Below are positions 1 through 12,800 of a DNA stretch of 64,000 bases, piece after piece. This DNA is from Ancistrus triradiatus (taxonomy: Eukaryota > Chordata > Actinopteri > Siluriformes > Loricariidae): the NCBI GenBank assembly GCA_025084515.1, contig JAJAGP010000179.1, positions 124,001 through 188,000 of the forward strand. The letters run 5' to 3'. The number at the start of each line of letters is the position of its first letter. Position 1 is the first letter of the stretch. Made by a program: the position numbers and the translations under genes. Under the pieces are notes generated by a model, which was not told where the DNA came from, made no database searches, and saw only the letters and a program-made list of their open reading frames with translations.

Positions 1-74
1 GACCAGAGGCAATCTTGTCCAGTCCAATTTACCCTACTCAACTTAACGTCCATGATCAGAGTTTCTAAACGCAC

Positions 75-211
75 CAGGAACAGTCGAGGCTTCCTCGCTG
101 CAGCTGCTGAGTCAGGTAAGTGGTGCACAGGATTAAGGCTGTGTTCTCATTTCTTTCCGTCTCCATATTGCAAATGATCTCCAAAACATCCTTGCCATCC
201 AATCTAGAAAT
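75..211 (-). CDS. rlf: rlf coding exon 6 (residues 252-297)
   Basis: This exon is too short to stand out as an open frame. The acceptor is CTTTGTTAG before ATTTCTAGATTGG; the donor is TCCTG/GTGCGT. It is 137 bp and encodes KDVLEIICNMETERNENTA then LCTTYLTQQLQ and DCSW, where the W codon is split across the next intron. It is followed at once by an in-frame stop, which confirms the exon end. Confidence 0.88.
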
Positions 212-3152
212 CTAACAAAGAAAGGAAACACGTTACAATGGAGAAAGCCTGCTTTAAGTGAGTCCTTCAGGCAAGTGTGCTTCAATTTCATCCTGCTGAA
301 ACATGCTATCTCACTTCAGGGCCTTGTTCTAAACATCAAGGCATTGGTTCAACTGGTTGTATAGCAGCACCTAGGGCTGGGTGTTGTTTAAAGGTTTGAT
401 ACCGGTACCAGTTCAAATGGCGCAATATCTTCTAATTGTAACAATACACGTGACATAAGAATAAATATTACAGACCAATGACTACAGACTTCATAATCCA
501 GTCACACAACATATTCCTATCATTTCTAACCATCCTTATGCTGTCGTTTGTTGATATACACCAAGATACATCAGATACATCAAGACCAGATCTAGACGTT
601 CTGGTGCCTCACCTCTAGGATGGCCTCTTCATTTGGCAGCTTCTGGCAGAGCTGCGAGACAAACATTTTGAGAAACAGGGCCCGGTTGGACAGCAGTCTG
701 CAGCTCCCACAGGCTTTAGTGAGGATCAGCGCCTTTTCCACCTCTCCCACCACCTCCAGGTGCTTGACTCTCATCTCCAAAAAGTCTCCACCCTCCAGAC
801 CAAGGTAGGCATTTACTAATGGGCATAAGTGATTAACAAGTAAGTCACAAATATCAAACAAACATTCTCTAACACAGAAACAGCACGCTTGTAAAGATTG
901 TACAATGGTTTTTATATTCATATAACATAGCTCTTAACTGACACCCTTGTTTTTCCGACACTAGTTGTACGTTTGCATGCTGTGAAATGTAATCACTGAG
1001 ATCATCACCCTTTGTACTGTTCACATGCACCCTGAACTCGACAATCAAGTACAAACCTGCACTAAAATGTAAATCCGATCCACAAAAATGCGCAGGCATA
1101 TAAAGTAAATGTTGACATAGCAACGTTAAGGACACCAGCCCTAACTGCTTGTGAGAGTTTGATCTGTTCCTAAAGTTTGCAGTCAGTTTTCAACCTACAG
1201 CTACAAAATTCAGCACGTTTGGCCCTGGACAAACCAAGACCCTTCACCAGATGCTCTTGGGGTCCTTTGGGGCCCCTAAGGTCACTGGCAGGGCACACAG
1301 GTCTGTCGGTCAGTTTTGGTCCTATAGCCATGAAATGTCGCTCAATCCCGGGTGCGACCCGAGCTGAGATATGATGCCCATGGGGTCCCTAAGGTCCATG
1401 ACACAGCACTGAATGGAACTCATTCAGTTTTCGATCTACAGCCACAAGACTTGGCACACTCGGTCCCGGGTACACCGACACCTGCCACACAAGCATTCAA
1501 CACACTCGCAGTTTCTGAAGGAACTTCAATTTCTAGTTCTGCATTATACTGAAATGCATAGAGTTCTTCTTCTTACTACTTATAATACTGTCAGTAGAAT
1601 TACAAGTTAGGAAAAGCCGAGTTATTCAACTTCACAGGACCCTGACTGGCTATGGAAAGCAGTTGTTCCAAAATGAATGGCACATATCCTTACATATGAA
1701 TGCTGCCAGTTTGATTACTTATTCCTTTGAAGCCAATGCAGTAATGGCTGTTTCAGAATCAAAAGCAAAATGGCTTTACATTACATTCACAGCATTTAGC
1801 AGACTCTCTTACCCACAGCAACTTACAACTAATACAGTCTTACAATCCAAGCAATTGTGGGTTAAGGGCCTTGCTCAAGGACACAACGGTGGCAGCTTGG
1901 CAGAGGTGGGATTTGAACCCTAGACCTTCTGATCCATATACAATACATTTATAATGTTACCTAAATAAATGACATTTGGATGCCTATAAGCTTGAAAATA
2001 ATAGTTGCAAGTGGGCCTGTCACAGTCATGAAACTTGAGCTGACATTAGCTGTCATATGAATAACTGATGATAAAAGAATTAATGACTGACTTGTCTGTT
2101 CACTGAAGGCAGCTAATGAAGTCCAAGCCTAAAGTGACTGAACAGCCATCTTGCTTACTAGCCATGTTTGATTAGCAGCGTGCAGCCACGAACCCCGACC
2201 CGACTCAGTGACTGCACTTGCTGCTTTCTTTTATTCAGACTTAGCTGCCTCAACCCAGTACAACCGATTCACATTCTGCTTCTTGCAGCAATCTGCCAAC
2301 TGTGGGAAAACCACTGTAGCCCTACATCATTTGGATCATTTCCATTAATTGCGATAACTTTAAAGAATCGGGATTACGTAACAACTATCATAAAGGAACA
2401 TTTCCAACGTCCCAATCTCGTTCTTGATAAAGACTAGGTGACTTAGAAGTAGATTAAGGAAACTACTAAACTGCCCCATGCAGCTGTAAATCTTAGGGCT
2501 ACGTTCGAAACGATACAAAGCTGCTGACCCTCGTCCTCTTCGGTCGGCTGTCTGGTGAGGAGCGCAACAAGGGTGTGGTTACTCCAGGCTCCACCCTCTC
2601 CCGTGATCTGTACCAAGGCCTGCAGGTCTGTGCTTCCGTACTCCAACATGGCTTCATGCGCCGCCTGCAAAGTTGTATCATGTTAAACGTCATTAACTTC
2701 AACTACTCTATTATGTAAAGTACCACGTCAAAATACAAAATATCGGCCAAAACAGAAACATCTGCTTTACAACATGTTTTAATTGACCCACAATTAATAG
2801 TAATAATAATAATGCTAATAAATGATGTTCATATAGCACTTCAACCCCTTGCTGCTGATCCAAGTTTAAACTCTTTTTCAAGTGAGTTACACTATTACAT
2901 TATAACAGTAGTTTTAATTTTAAGGTTCACACTCAGGGTTTAAACTGAAGAAGAGACTTGGGCCAAAACACTCACTCACGTCCAGGCTTTTATTTTCAAC
3001 TGCATGCTTACAAAGATCAGCCTGTCCGAACTAAGGAGGACATTTTCCTCAAAAATCACCAGACAAACCACTGTCTAAGTTTAGCCTGTCCTTTTCAGTT
3101 CACATTAACGCTATGGCTTTGAGGGGAAAGTTGCTTTTGCAAAGAATGTTGG

Positions 3153-3199
<47 letters not shown>

Positions 3200-6100
3200 T
3201 TTGAATCTCACCTGAACACAGCCATGAAACTGCAGCCAGGCTTCAAGAGGAATCTCATTCTGAGGTACCGAGAGCAGCAACTCAAAGCAGCTCCTAATCA
3301 AAGCAAAACAAATCAGTGCTTACATAATACAGTACACAGAACAAGGCAGGATTACAGGAGGAGCGTTTCAGGTGAGCAGGCACACTGAGGCTCACCTGAA
3401 ATCCATTTCTGTTTTTTATTAAAAGTTCTACATCCACATCCTGCAACACATGCAGCAACTTAACATCTCTGGTCAACAAGCTTAATCGCAGTAAGAAAGC
3501 TACCATCACATGAGGAAAATGGAGAAAAATTATCCAATATTACATATTAGTGAGTGGCAAAAATATGTGAACCTCTAGGATTAGCAGGTTATTTGAAGGT
3601 GAAATTAGAGTCAGGTGTTTTCAATCAATGGGATGCCAATCAGGTGTGAGGGGGCACCTGTTTTATTTAAAGAACAGGGATCTATCAAAGTCTGCTCTTC
3701 ACAACACGTTTGTGGAAGTGTATCATGGCACGAACAAAGGAGATTTCTGAGGAGCTCAGAAAAAGAGTTGTTGATGCTCATCAGGCTGGAAAAGGTTACA
3801 AAACCATCTCTAAAGAGTTTGGACTCCACCAATCCACAGTCAGACAGATTGTGTACAAATGGAGGAAATTCAAGGACCATTGTTACCCTCCCCAGGAGTG
3901 GTCACCCACAAAGATCACTCCAAAGAGCAAGGTGTGTGTGTAATAGTTGGTGAGGTCAACAAAGGACCCCAGGGGTAACTTCTAAGCAAACTGAAAGCCT
4001 CTCTCACATGGCTAATGTTAATGTTCATGAGTCCACCATCAGAAGAACAACAATGGTGTGCATGACAGGGTTGCAAGGAGAAAGCCACTGCTCTCCAAAA
4101 AGAACATTGCTGCTCGTCTGCAGTTTGCTAAAGATCACGTGGACGAGCCAGAAGGCTATTGGAAGAATGTTTTGTGGACGGATGAGACCAAAGTAGAACT
4201 TTTTGGTTTAAAAAGAAAGGCGTTATGTTTGGAGAAGGAGACAGCACTGCATTCCAGCATAAGAACCTTATCCCATCTGTGAAAACATGGTGGTGGTAGT
4301 ATCATGGTTTGGGGCCTGTTTTGCTGCATCTGGGCAGGCCAGCTTGCCATCATTGATGGAACAATGAATTCTGAATTATATCAGAGAATTCTAAAGGAAA
4401 ATGTCAGAACATCTGTCCATGACTGAATCTCAAGAGAAGGTGGGTCATGCAGCAAGACAACGACCCTAAGCACAACAAGCCGTTCTACCAAAGAATGGTT
4501 ACAGAAGAATAAAGTTCATGTTTTTGAATGGCCAAGTCAAAGTGCTGACCTTAATCCAATGGAAATGTTGTGGAAGGACCTGAAAGCGAGCAGCTAATGT
4601 GAGGAAACCCACCAACATCCCAGAGCTGAAGCTGTTCTGTACGAGGAATGGGCTGAAATTCCTCCAAGCCAAGCCGGTGTGCAGGACTGATCAACAGCTA
4701 CAGGAAACGTTTAGTTGCAGTTATTCCTCGATAAATAAATAATGTATAATATCTGTGTCTCATTTGTTTAACTGGGTTCTCTTTGTCTACATTTAGGACT
4801 TGTGTGAAAATCTGATGATGTTTTAGGTCATATTTATGCAGACGTAGAAAATTCTAGAGGGTTCACAAACTTCCAAGCACCACTGTACCATACAGGAGCA
4901 CTTTGTAGTTCTACAATTACAGACTGTAGTCCGTCTGTGTCTCTACATACTTTGCTAATCCCCTTTATTCTGCTCTCTAATGGTCAGGACCCCCCACATG
5001 ACCAGCACCGATCAGGTACGTTTATGAGACACTGATATTCCACGAGAGAAATACTCACAGTGCAAGTCTCTTTAACACGAGGGCTACGCTGGATGAATTG
5101 GCTGTGAGGTGTGGCCTAGCCAATGCAAAACAGTTGATGGACAGGCAGTAGACCTCCAGCAGTGTGAGACCGTGTTCTTGTGAGTTCCGGCTCCCGGCAT
5201 AGTGCATCAAAGCCTGTAAAAAAAAAAAAAAGCACAATATAATAAATCAAGATCCTAAACACATTTTTTAAACACAGGAATTAAATCCTCCAGACAAAAA
5301 AATAAGTCACCTTAAGAAACGGCATAAGGACAAGGGTGACTCCTTTGAGGATGTTTGCAACACCTGCTATCACACACCTACAAAGCAGCCTCGAGATCCC
5401 TTCCCAGGACGATCAACCCACATTCACACCTCGACGGATGTGACTTAACGACTTATGATGGCAGGGTGGGACATGGCTCCTGTGCTCCCAACAGCTCATG
5501 CATTGACCGGGTGGGTCAAGGACACTCAGGACTACCTCCATTAGAGTTAAATACCTGGGACTGCTCAGCTTATGGAACTGAAGAAGCCATTCAAATGAGA
5601 GGTGTAAACGTCTTCAAGGACCAAAAAGTCATCCAGTTGCATTCAACTCAACACTACCATGACCTGGACGACTGAGAACGTACCTAGCGTCTGCTCTGCA
5701 TCGATCGAGACATTCAGTGCACCGTACCACCTCTTCTCAATCTACGAATCCCATCACACACCACAGGTATTTACAGCCCCATCGTCCTCGTGCAACGCCA
5801 TTTGGTACTACTGAAAATACTACCCACCTTAAACACACAGTGGGACTACCTTCTGTGTGGGGAGGATCTATATAACATGTATGAGCTAAAATGTAGTGTA
5901 CATGTTCTAGATATGGGCTTATTACCTGACGTGTGCCTATGAACCAAGTGGAGCATTTAATGAAAGACCATTCAAGTATGCTACTGATCAGGCTGGCTTA
6001 TAACAAGTTAACAATTGCCCAACACTGGATTCCTTTGCTCTGCAGTCATTTTTCCTCTATACTGTGTTGGAAACTTGTCAAAGGCACCTCACAGTGTTGA

Positions 6101-9100
6101 TCTGTAGCTTAGTATAGTATATCCGGACCGCTGGCTGCGTGAAGAAAAGCAGGAGACGACAGGCAGTAGGGAAGTATGGTATTTCCCCTCAGGACAGCTC
6201 AGTTTAGATGTCATAAAATCCCTCTTGTCCTGCCTTGACCAGTCTAAAGATTGTAAGACTAAGGCCCTATATACACACATACCTGGAGCTATTCTAAAGT
6301 GATGTTGTAAAGCCCAGATGTACTGTCAGTTGGGGGCCACACATGGCCAGAGGAAGCAGGAGATAACACAGAAGTGATACCAGAAAAGAATGCTGGAAAG
6401 AAATGCTTTACGGCCAAAGGATGTTTTACATTCACTGAGGCGAGACCCATTTCAGCAGACTTCTTATGGCCTAGCAGAGCATGAATGTAATCCACTGAAA
6501 TATAAATTGGATCTAATGAAGTATCCGACACTTATGATGGTGTAGTCATTTATGAATTTAAGTGTAATTATGTGTTACACATCAATATCCATAAGATAGA
6601 GATAGTGCTATGTTTTACTAATTCCTAAACTGTTCAACTGACTGACAAACCTAACATTATCCCATGCGCAATTACTTCGCAGCTGCCGGATATACATTTA
6701 ACGGACAGCCAAAAATAATACGCCACACACAGTGGTTGAGACACCATTGTGAAAGCAGCAGTGGGCGGGAAATCAACAAGCCACGTTTCCTCTGCCGATA
6801 ACAGTTGCACAAAACACATCATCTGCACAACAGGGGCTGTCATTGTAGCACTACAGCGAATATTGCAGCACCCAAGTGGAGCCATCTAAACCACAGAATC
6901 TTAAGTCAAACCAACCAAAACCATTTCAGTGCTGCATGTTGAAGTACTCCTCAAGGCAAAATCCATCTTTCAGGCACTTTGCTGCTTGTTACAGTGCTTG
7001 CAAAGCATTCCTTTTTGATTCCTCCACATTTGTGAGAATGTACAGATGCCATTCAAGCACCACAGCATATTGGTTGGTTTGTAGAAACATGGTCCCACCA
7101 TACCCGGGCCACCAGAGGGCAGTAACTCTCTCCTTCCTCCGGTTATCTGGGGACGAAGTGCTGCCAAGGACTTTCCTGCTTAGACTCAGGATCCTGGAGT
7201 GGCTATGACTCCAAGACTTATTAGTTTAGACAAATTAGATTAATTCTTAGATTTATCATCTACTCCGTCCAAGGGGGTTGGGTCCCTTTTTGAGTCTTGG
7301 TCCTCCCAAGGTTTCTTCCTATAACACTCAGGGAGTTTGTCCTTGCCACTGTCGCCCTAGGCTTGCTCAATGTGGGATTGGACGTAGTTATTAGGAGATA
7401 ATCTAAACTTGTAAAGCAGCTTTGAGACAATGCTCCATTGTAAAAGCGCTATATAAATAGATCTGACTTGACATGTGTCTGTCCTATTGTAAGTAGTACT
7501 ACCCTGTATATTCTTTCTAACCTCTAACAATATAAACTGGCTCACATTCACTCATTGCTTATCTTTTTCATCTGACTGGTCCTCCGTGTTGTTTGTAATA
7601 CTGTGCACTTTTGGCTTCCTTTAATCAAAAGCATCGACCGTTTCAATCACTCATCAGTCACTCGTGCTTCTAGCGGTATCTCGGACGAATTTGTGTATAT
7701 GAAATTCCAAGAATCAGGTACCCATAAAAGAGAGCATTTCAATGCCACTTATTGGTTCCTTCATAAAACTTATGATTTAAATACATATCCGAGATTAGTG
7801 GGAAAAAAAAGTCTCTATTAAGGAGGTTCCTATCTGCTAGGAGCAGTGAGTCATGTAATCACACGTCATCTTATAGTTTTGTTTTGATACGCTCCACTGG
7901 AACTTCAGCAGAAGATGGACACTCAAAGGTTTGGCTCCACTTTGAAAGAAAATGGCTAAATGCATGTAAAGGAGGTGGTACCAACTGGCATGTTCTAGCC
8001 CAAATGCTGCGTTAGATGGGAGTCTAAAATACTTAACATCGTTTACCGTCCGAAAACAATGGCCTAGGAACAGTAACAACTAATCCCTACTGACGAAAAG
8101 ATGAACCAAAAGGTAAGGAATCATTTTTACATCGAGTTTCTCCTCTCCATTTAAAACTGTATGTAAAAAGCTTTGCATAAAAATGATTCCTTTCCATTCT
8201 GACCTTTGGTTCATTATCACAGCAGTAGAGAGTAGATATGACCAGCAGTAACAGAGAAGTTTGGTGTTCCTAGGTCACTGATGTAGTACATTACACCGCG
8301 TAAAGCTTTTTACTTCTAACAGGATTAAATGGGAAGAAAAAAGCTTAATGGAAAAACGATTACTTTTGAAGTTGCAATGCAAAAAAAGATTTTTTTTTAT
8401 GCCTAAAGATTTGGCACATTTTCACCATTTTGGATTCGATAAGCAGAAACAATGCAAACAATACCAAACCCTATTGCCACTAGACTCTGGAGCACTCGAA
8501 CTCGGTCTCACCATCTAATAGTCTGACTGACAGATGCTGGTTTGGCAGACGCCAAACGATACCTACCCACTTTGTCTTGCTGCAGTGGGAAAGAACCTGT
8601 CCCAAATCACCAACGTCCACGTGCAAAGCCGAGGTCCGTTAAGAAACAAGTTTGCCAAGTTTGGTACGACAGAACTTGGCCTGACCTCAGCCCCATTCCA
8701 TACATGTATTATTAAGATCCTGACCACCACATCTACACAGCTGGTAACAGCTACAGAGGAGGAAATGCCCGACTGGTACGCTCTGCATTACCCTTGTACG
8801 TCTGTGTTCCCCGTTTGACCTTTTACTAATCTCGGTGTGTCTCCAGCATATTCCTCCCAGTGAGTGCAGGAAACACGGTGCCATTGCGTACGCAGTATTT
8901 AGATCCAAGCGCCTAATGAGCCCCCAAACCCTCAGGAGAGCACGTATGATGAGATCCCTGATCGAGCACATTCATTTTGCTCCATCTGTTCCGCGGTGCA
9001 CTGATTGGACCTCCGGGACCGGAGCATATGTATCTTGGGTATGAAGTGATTTCCCCCTCTGTCCCCGCACTCGCGTGCAGACAAAGGGAATCCTCGTCGA

Positions 9101-9839
9101 TAAATTACCTGCGCGGTAAAATTAGAGGGAACAGATTGCTGTTCCATGTTCAACCCCTTCTGGACGTTCTTATGACCCGACATCCCCCGGAGTATTCACA
9201 GGCCTGAAATCCAGATTTAATGAGCATGAGACCCTGTAGTATCTGAAGAAGGTCTCCGTAACCAACCACGATAAATATGTATTAGTATGTTGTACTTAAA
9301 ACAGTGCACGCAGGCTTTTTTGGCATCCAACTCGTATTGTGAAAGCCATTCATTCAATAACACCACCTGTTAAACAGAAAACACTCAAAAAAAAAAAAAG
9401 TCTTGCAGTGTTTCCTCTGGATACATTTCTCTGTGGAGGCCTGCCACAGCAAAGAAAAAAAATCCAAAGTCTTGGTGACTCGCCATGGAAGCCCAGCCCC
9501 TTTCCCCCTGCTCGCATTACAGAGCTCAGACGTTTAACAGCACTAACAGGCAATGTTACATACCAACTTAGCAAACACTTAAGTACCAGAATTATTTAAA
9601 ATGAATTTATAGTCAATTGAGGAGTTTAGCATAGAGAGCCATGGATCATTTCTCTCACACAACTAACAAGCGTGTTTGACTAAAGCTCAGAACTCGCTCT
9701 CCAACTAGGACGTTATAAAGCAAATGGGCTGTTGCATTACTAACTGAAGCCCAATTCAATTATTTCTAACCCTATATTAATTCATATAAATTATTAAATC
9801 TTTCGACCAATCCTGCCAGCTTTGCCATCACTAATTGAT

Positions 9840-9899
<60 letters not shown>

Positions 9900-12800
9900 A
9901 ACGGCCTGACATGCATTGCCCTGCTTTAAATACCTCTCAGGTGTTTAAAGCAGGGCATGTTTCTATTTAAAGCAAGACACAAATTGGAAAGTACTGGGTC
10001 CGGATTCACAAAGGTTTAAGAAAGAAAATCTTCATTCTTAGAAAAAAAGTTACGAAAGTTTGTTATTCTTCAAATGACGTCTTAAGAATCATCTTATTTT
10101 TTTAACTCTCTTCTTAAGAACAATTCCAAGAACAAGTGGTATTATTGAACACAGCCTTTGTAGTGGAGGTCATCCTTAAAATACAAAAGGCTATACAAGG
10201 ACAGTTCATGGCAAAACTGGCCATTTCTTCCACCATCACCTCCATTTCTTGTTTGCTAAAGATTTTCGACTCTTGATTTAAATTTCCTCCAGTTTGTACA
10301 AATTCTAAATGTCTAGTGTGGTATATTGTAAGCTGTAAAATGCAGCGTAGTCTACATAAGAAAACAACAAAGATATTCTTTAAAAATCTGAAGAAAATAA
10401 TTATGATTTTCTTAAGATGATATTTGAGAACTTCAAAATTTTTTCGAGAATTGCATTTAAGAACATTACGATCGTCTTAGTGTTTGCCTCAAGAACCTCC
10501 AAGTTTTTTCTGAAATAAGCTTTCATGAATCCAGCCCCAGATTTGCAAAAGAAAAGAAAGACAACAGGTGGACTGCATCAGCACCAAATCTCAGAGGAAG
10601 TGAGCCCTAGGGATAGAGAGATGCTGAGCGAAGAGGGGACACGGTAGCTGAAGAACATGGCTCTGGAGAACTATCATCGGAACACATAATCAGTCATGGA
10701 TTTGGTTCATGGATGAGCTTGTCCAAAGGAAGGATGCCAACTCACCAGTGTGGCAACACTTTGGGTTCTACTGAACGCTCATGCAGAAGTACTAGATTAG
10801 CAGTACGCTGTGATGAGGGACTACAAACGTCAACAGGTGGAAGATGAACGGAGATCAAATTTTCACAGAAGGATAACAACTGAGTTCAACTGATGTACAC
10901 CAATGTGATAAAAGCATTGGGACACTTCAGCCACCACAGGAGCTTTTATGGCTTCTCATTCTAAATCCATAGGCATTAATATGGAATTGGTATAAGAGCT
11001 TCCACACGTCTGAGAAGGCTTTCAACGACATTTTGGAGTGTTTCTGTGGGATCGTTGCCCATAAATCCAGAAGAGCATTTGTGAGGTCAAACACTGATGC
11101 AATCTCCGTCCTAGTTCATCCCAAACTTGTTCGATGGGGGTGAGGTCATGACCCAATCAAGTTCATGACGAAGCTCTCGGTGCACAGTTTTTGCCAGTGT
11201 TTGCACCAGAGAAGGTCTGAAACTCTGCAGTTACTGAGTCAGCAAAGCATTGCTGACTTATGCACTACCCGCCTCAGCACTGGGCGACCCCGCTCTGTAA
11301 CTTCACACATCCTGTTGCTATAAGCCGCTGCGGTTCCTAAACAATTTCACTTTTCAATATCATCACTCACAGTTGATTGTGTAACACGATACGAATAAAC
11401 ACCATCGCAGATCCTCCACCATATCGAACAGCGGAGGTTCTACTCCATACAAACAAATTCATACATATCCTCTTTCTGGCAGAGCAACCACACGGCTCTG
11501 GTTGTTTTAAAATGAAAACACGAACAGAAGCTATTTTCAGGAATGCAGCCATTTCTGCCTGATTTATGAAGGTCGACTCAGTTTCATCATTTCATCTGGA
11601 TGACTAAAGCCTCTGTGCAACACTGTTCATACCCCCAGCGACACAGGAAGTCACGGCTGGCGTTCCGAAGCACTTAAGTGAACTAGTATTTCTACGGGTG
11701 GTTGCGTTTCTTAAACTTAACGTTTTCACTTTAAGTCATGCAGGCTCTTCGGCCATTCAACTCATCTTGCAAAATGCACTCGCTCAATAACGCCGCGTGT
11801 AAAGCCAAGATAAGAGCCCAGTGTACGGTGCAAAGACACTGTTATAAATGAGTCTTGTGTCTCTGTCCAGTCCGTGTCAGAGCCTGCAAACTGCTTATGT
11901 AAGCACAGTGTTACTTACTCCAGAAAGAATCAAGGGAGAAACCAAATATATAACATAAAATAAATCAACGCACTTCCCTACAACTGTCCGATCAGCAGTC
12001 ATTCCACATGTTGTATCAGTAAACAATATTTCAGTGGTTTACACAAGATCATATAGAACGTGAACGAGGACTATACTTCATTAGGATGTGGAGCAGGCGA
12101 GCCCTCCTCTATGGAAGAAATCAGTGGCTTCAAACACAGACACTAAATCATTTCTCCACCTTGGCTCTGACCACGATCAAAGGGTTTCACCAGCACTCTT
12201 ATAAAGCTGACCAGAGGTGGGGGAGACAACGACTTTAGCTTCTGAATGATCTGATTAATGAACTTTAATGATGGCTGGTGCTGTAACAGAGAACGCTAGA
12301 ACCGAGTCCGAGTCAAGACCAAGACTTTTAAAATTCCTCCAAGCCGGTGTGCAGGACTGATCAACAGCTACAGGAAACGTTTAGCTGCAGTTATTGCTGC
12401 ACAGGGGGGTCACACCAGATACTGAAAGCAGAGGCTCACATACTTTTGCCACTCACTAATATGTAATATTGGATCATTTTCCTCAATCAATAAATGACCA
12501 AGTATAATATTTTGTCTCATTTGTGTAACTGGGTTCTCTTTATCTACTTTTAGGACTTGTGTGAAAATCTGATGATGTTTTAGGGCATATTTATGTAGAA
12601 ATATAGAAAATTCTAAAGGGTTCACAAACTTAAGCACAGCTGTATGTGCTACAGTTAACTAGTTAAATTCTGTAGGATACAATAATAATAGTACTATATA
12701 ATAAAACAATCTCGAAAGGAATCACTTGCAAACAGCGACCATGCAAGATCCCCAGATGGCACACTGTGGTTTTCTTAAAGTAAATGGGTTTGACGTTCTT

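Larger units (their letters stand above)
816..2528. other. rlf intron 4
   Basis: It holds a diverged duplicated block (about 1180-1480) and a reverse SINE copy (about 1785-1935). No coding potential was recognised in 1950-2520. Confidence 0.6.
3294..5058. other. rlf intron 2
   Basis: Most of it is the Tc1-like relic described separately. The remaining 4890-5058 shows no recognised element. Confidence 0.65.

Noticed and set aside
5355..5675. Cys-rich 106-codon open frame as a host gene
   Set aside because: It has no splice or family support and reads like a dispersed repeat; kept only as a low-confidence repeat.
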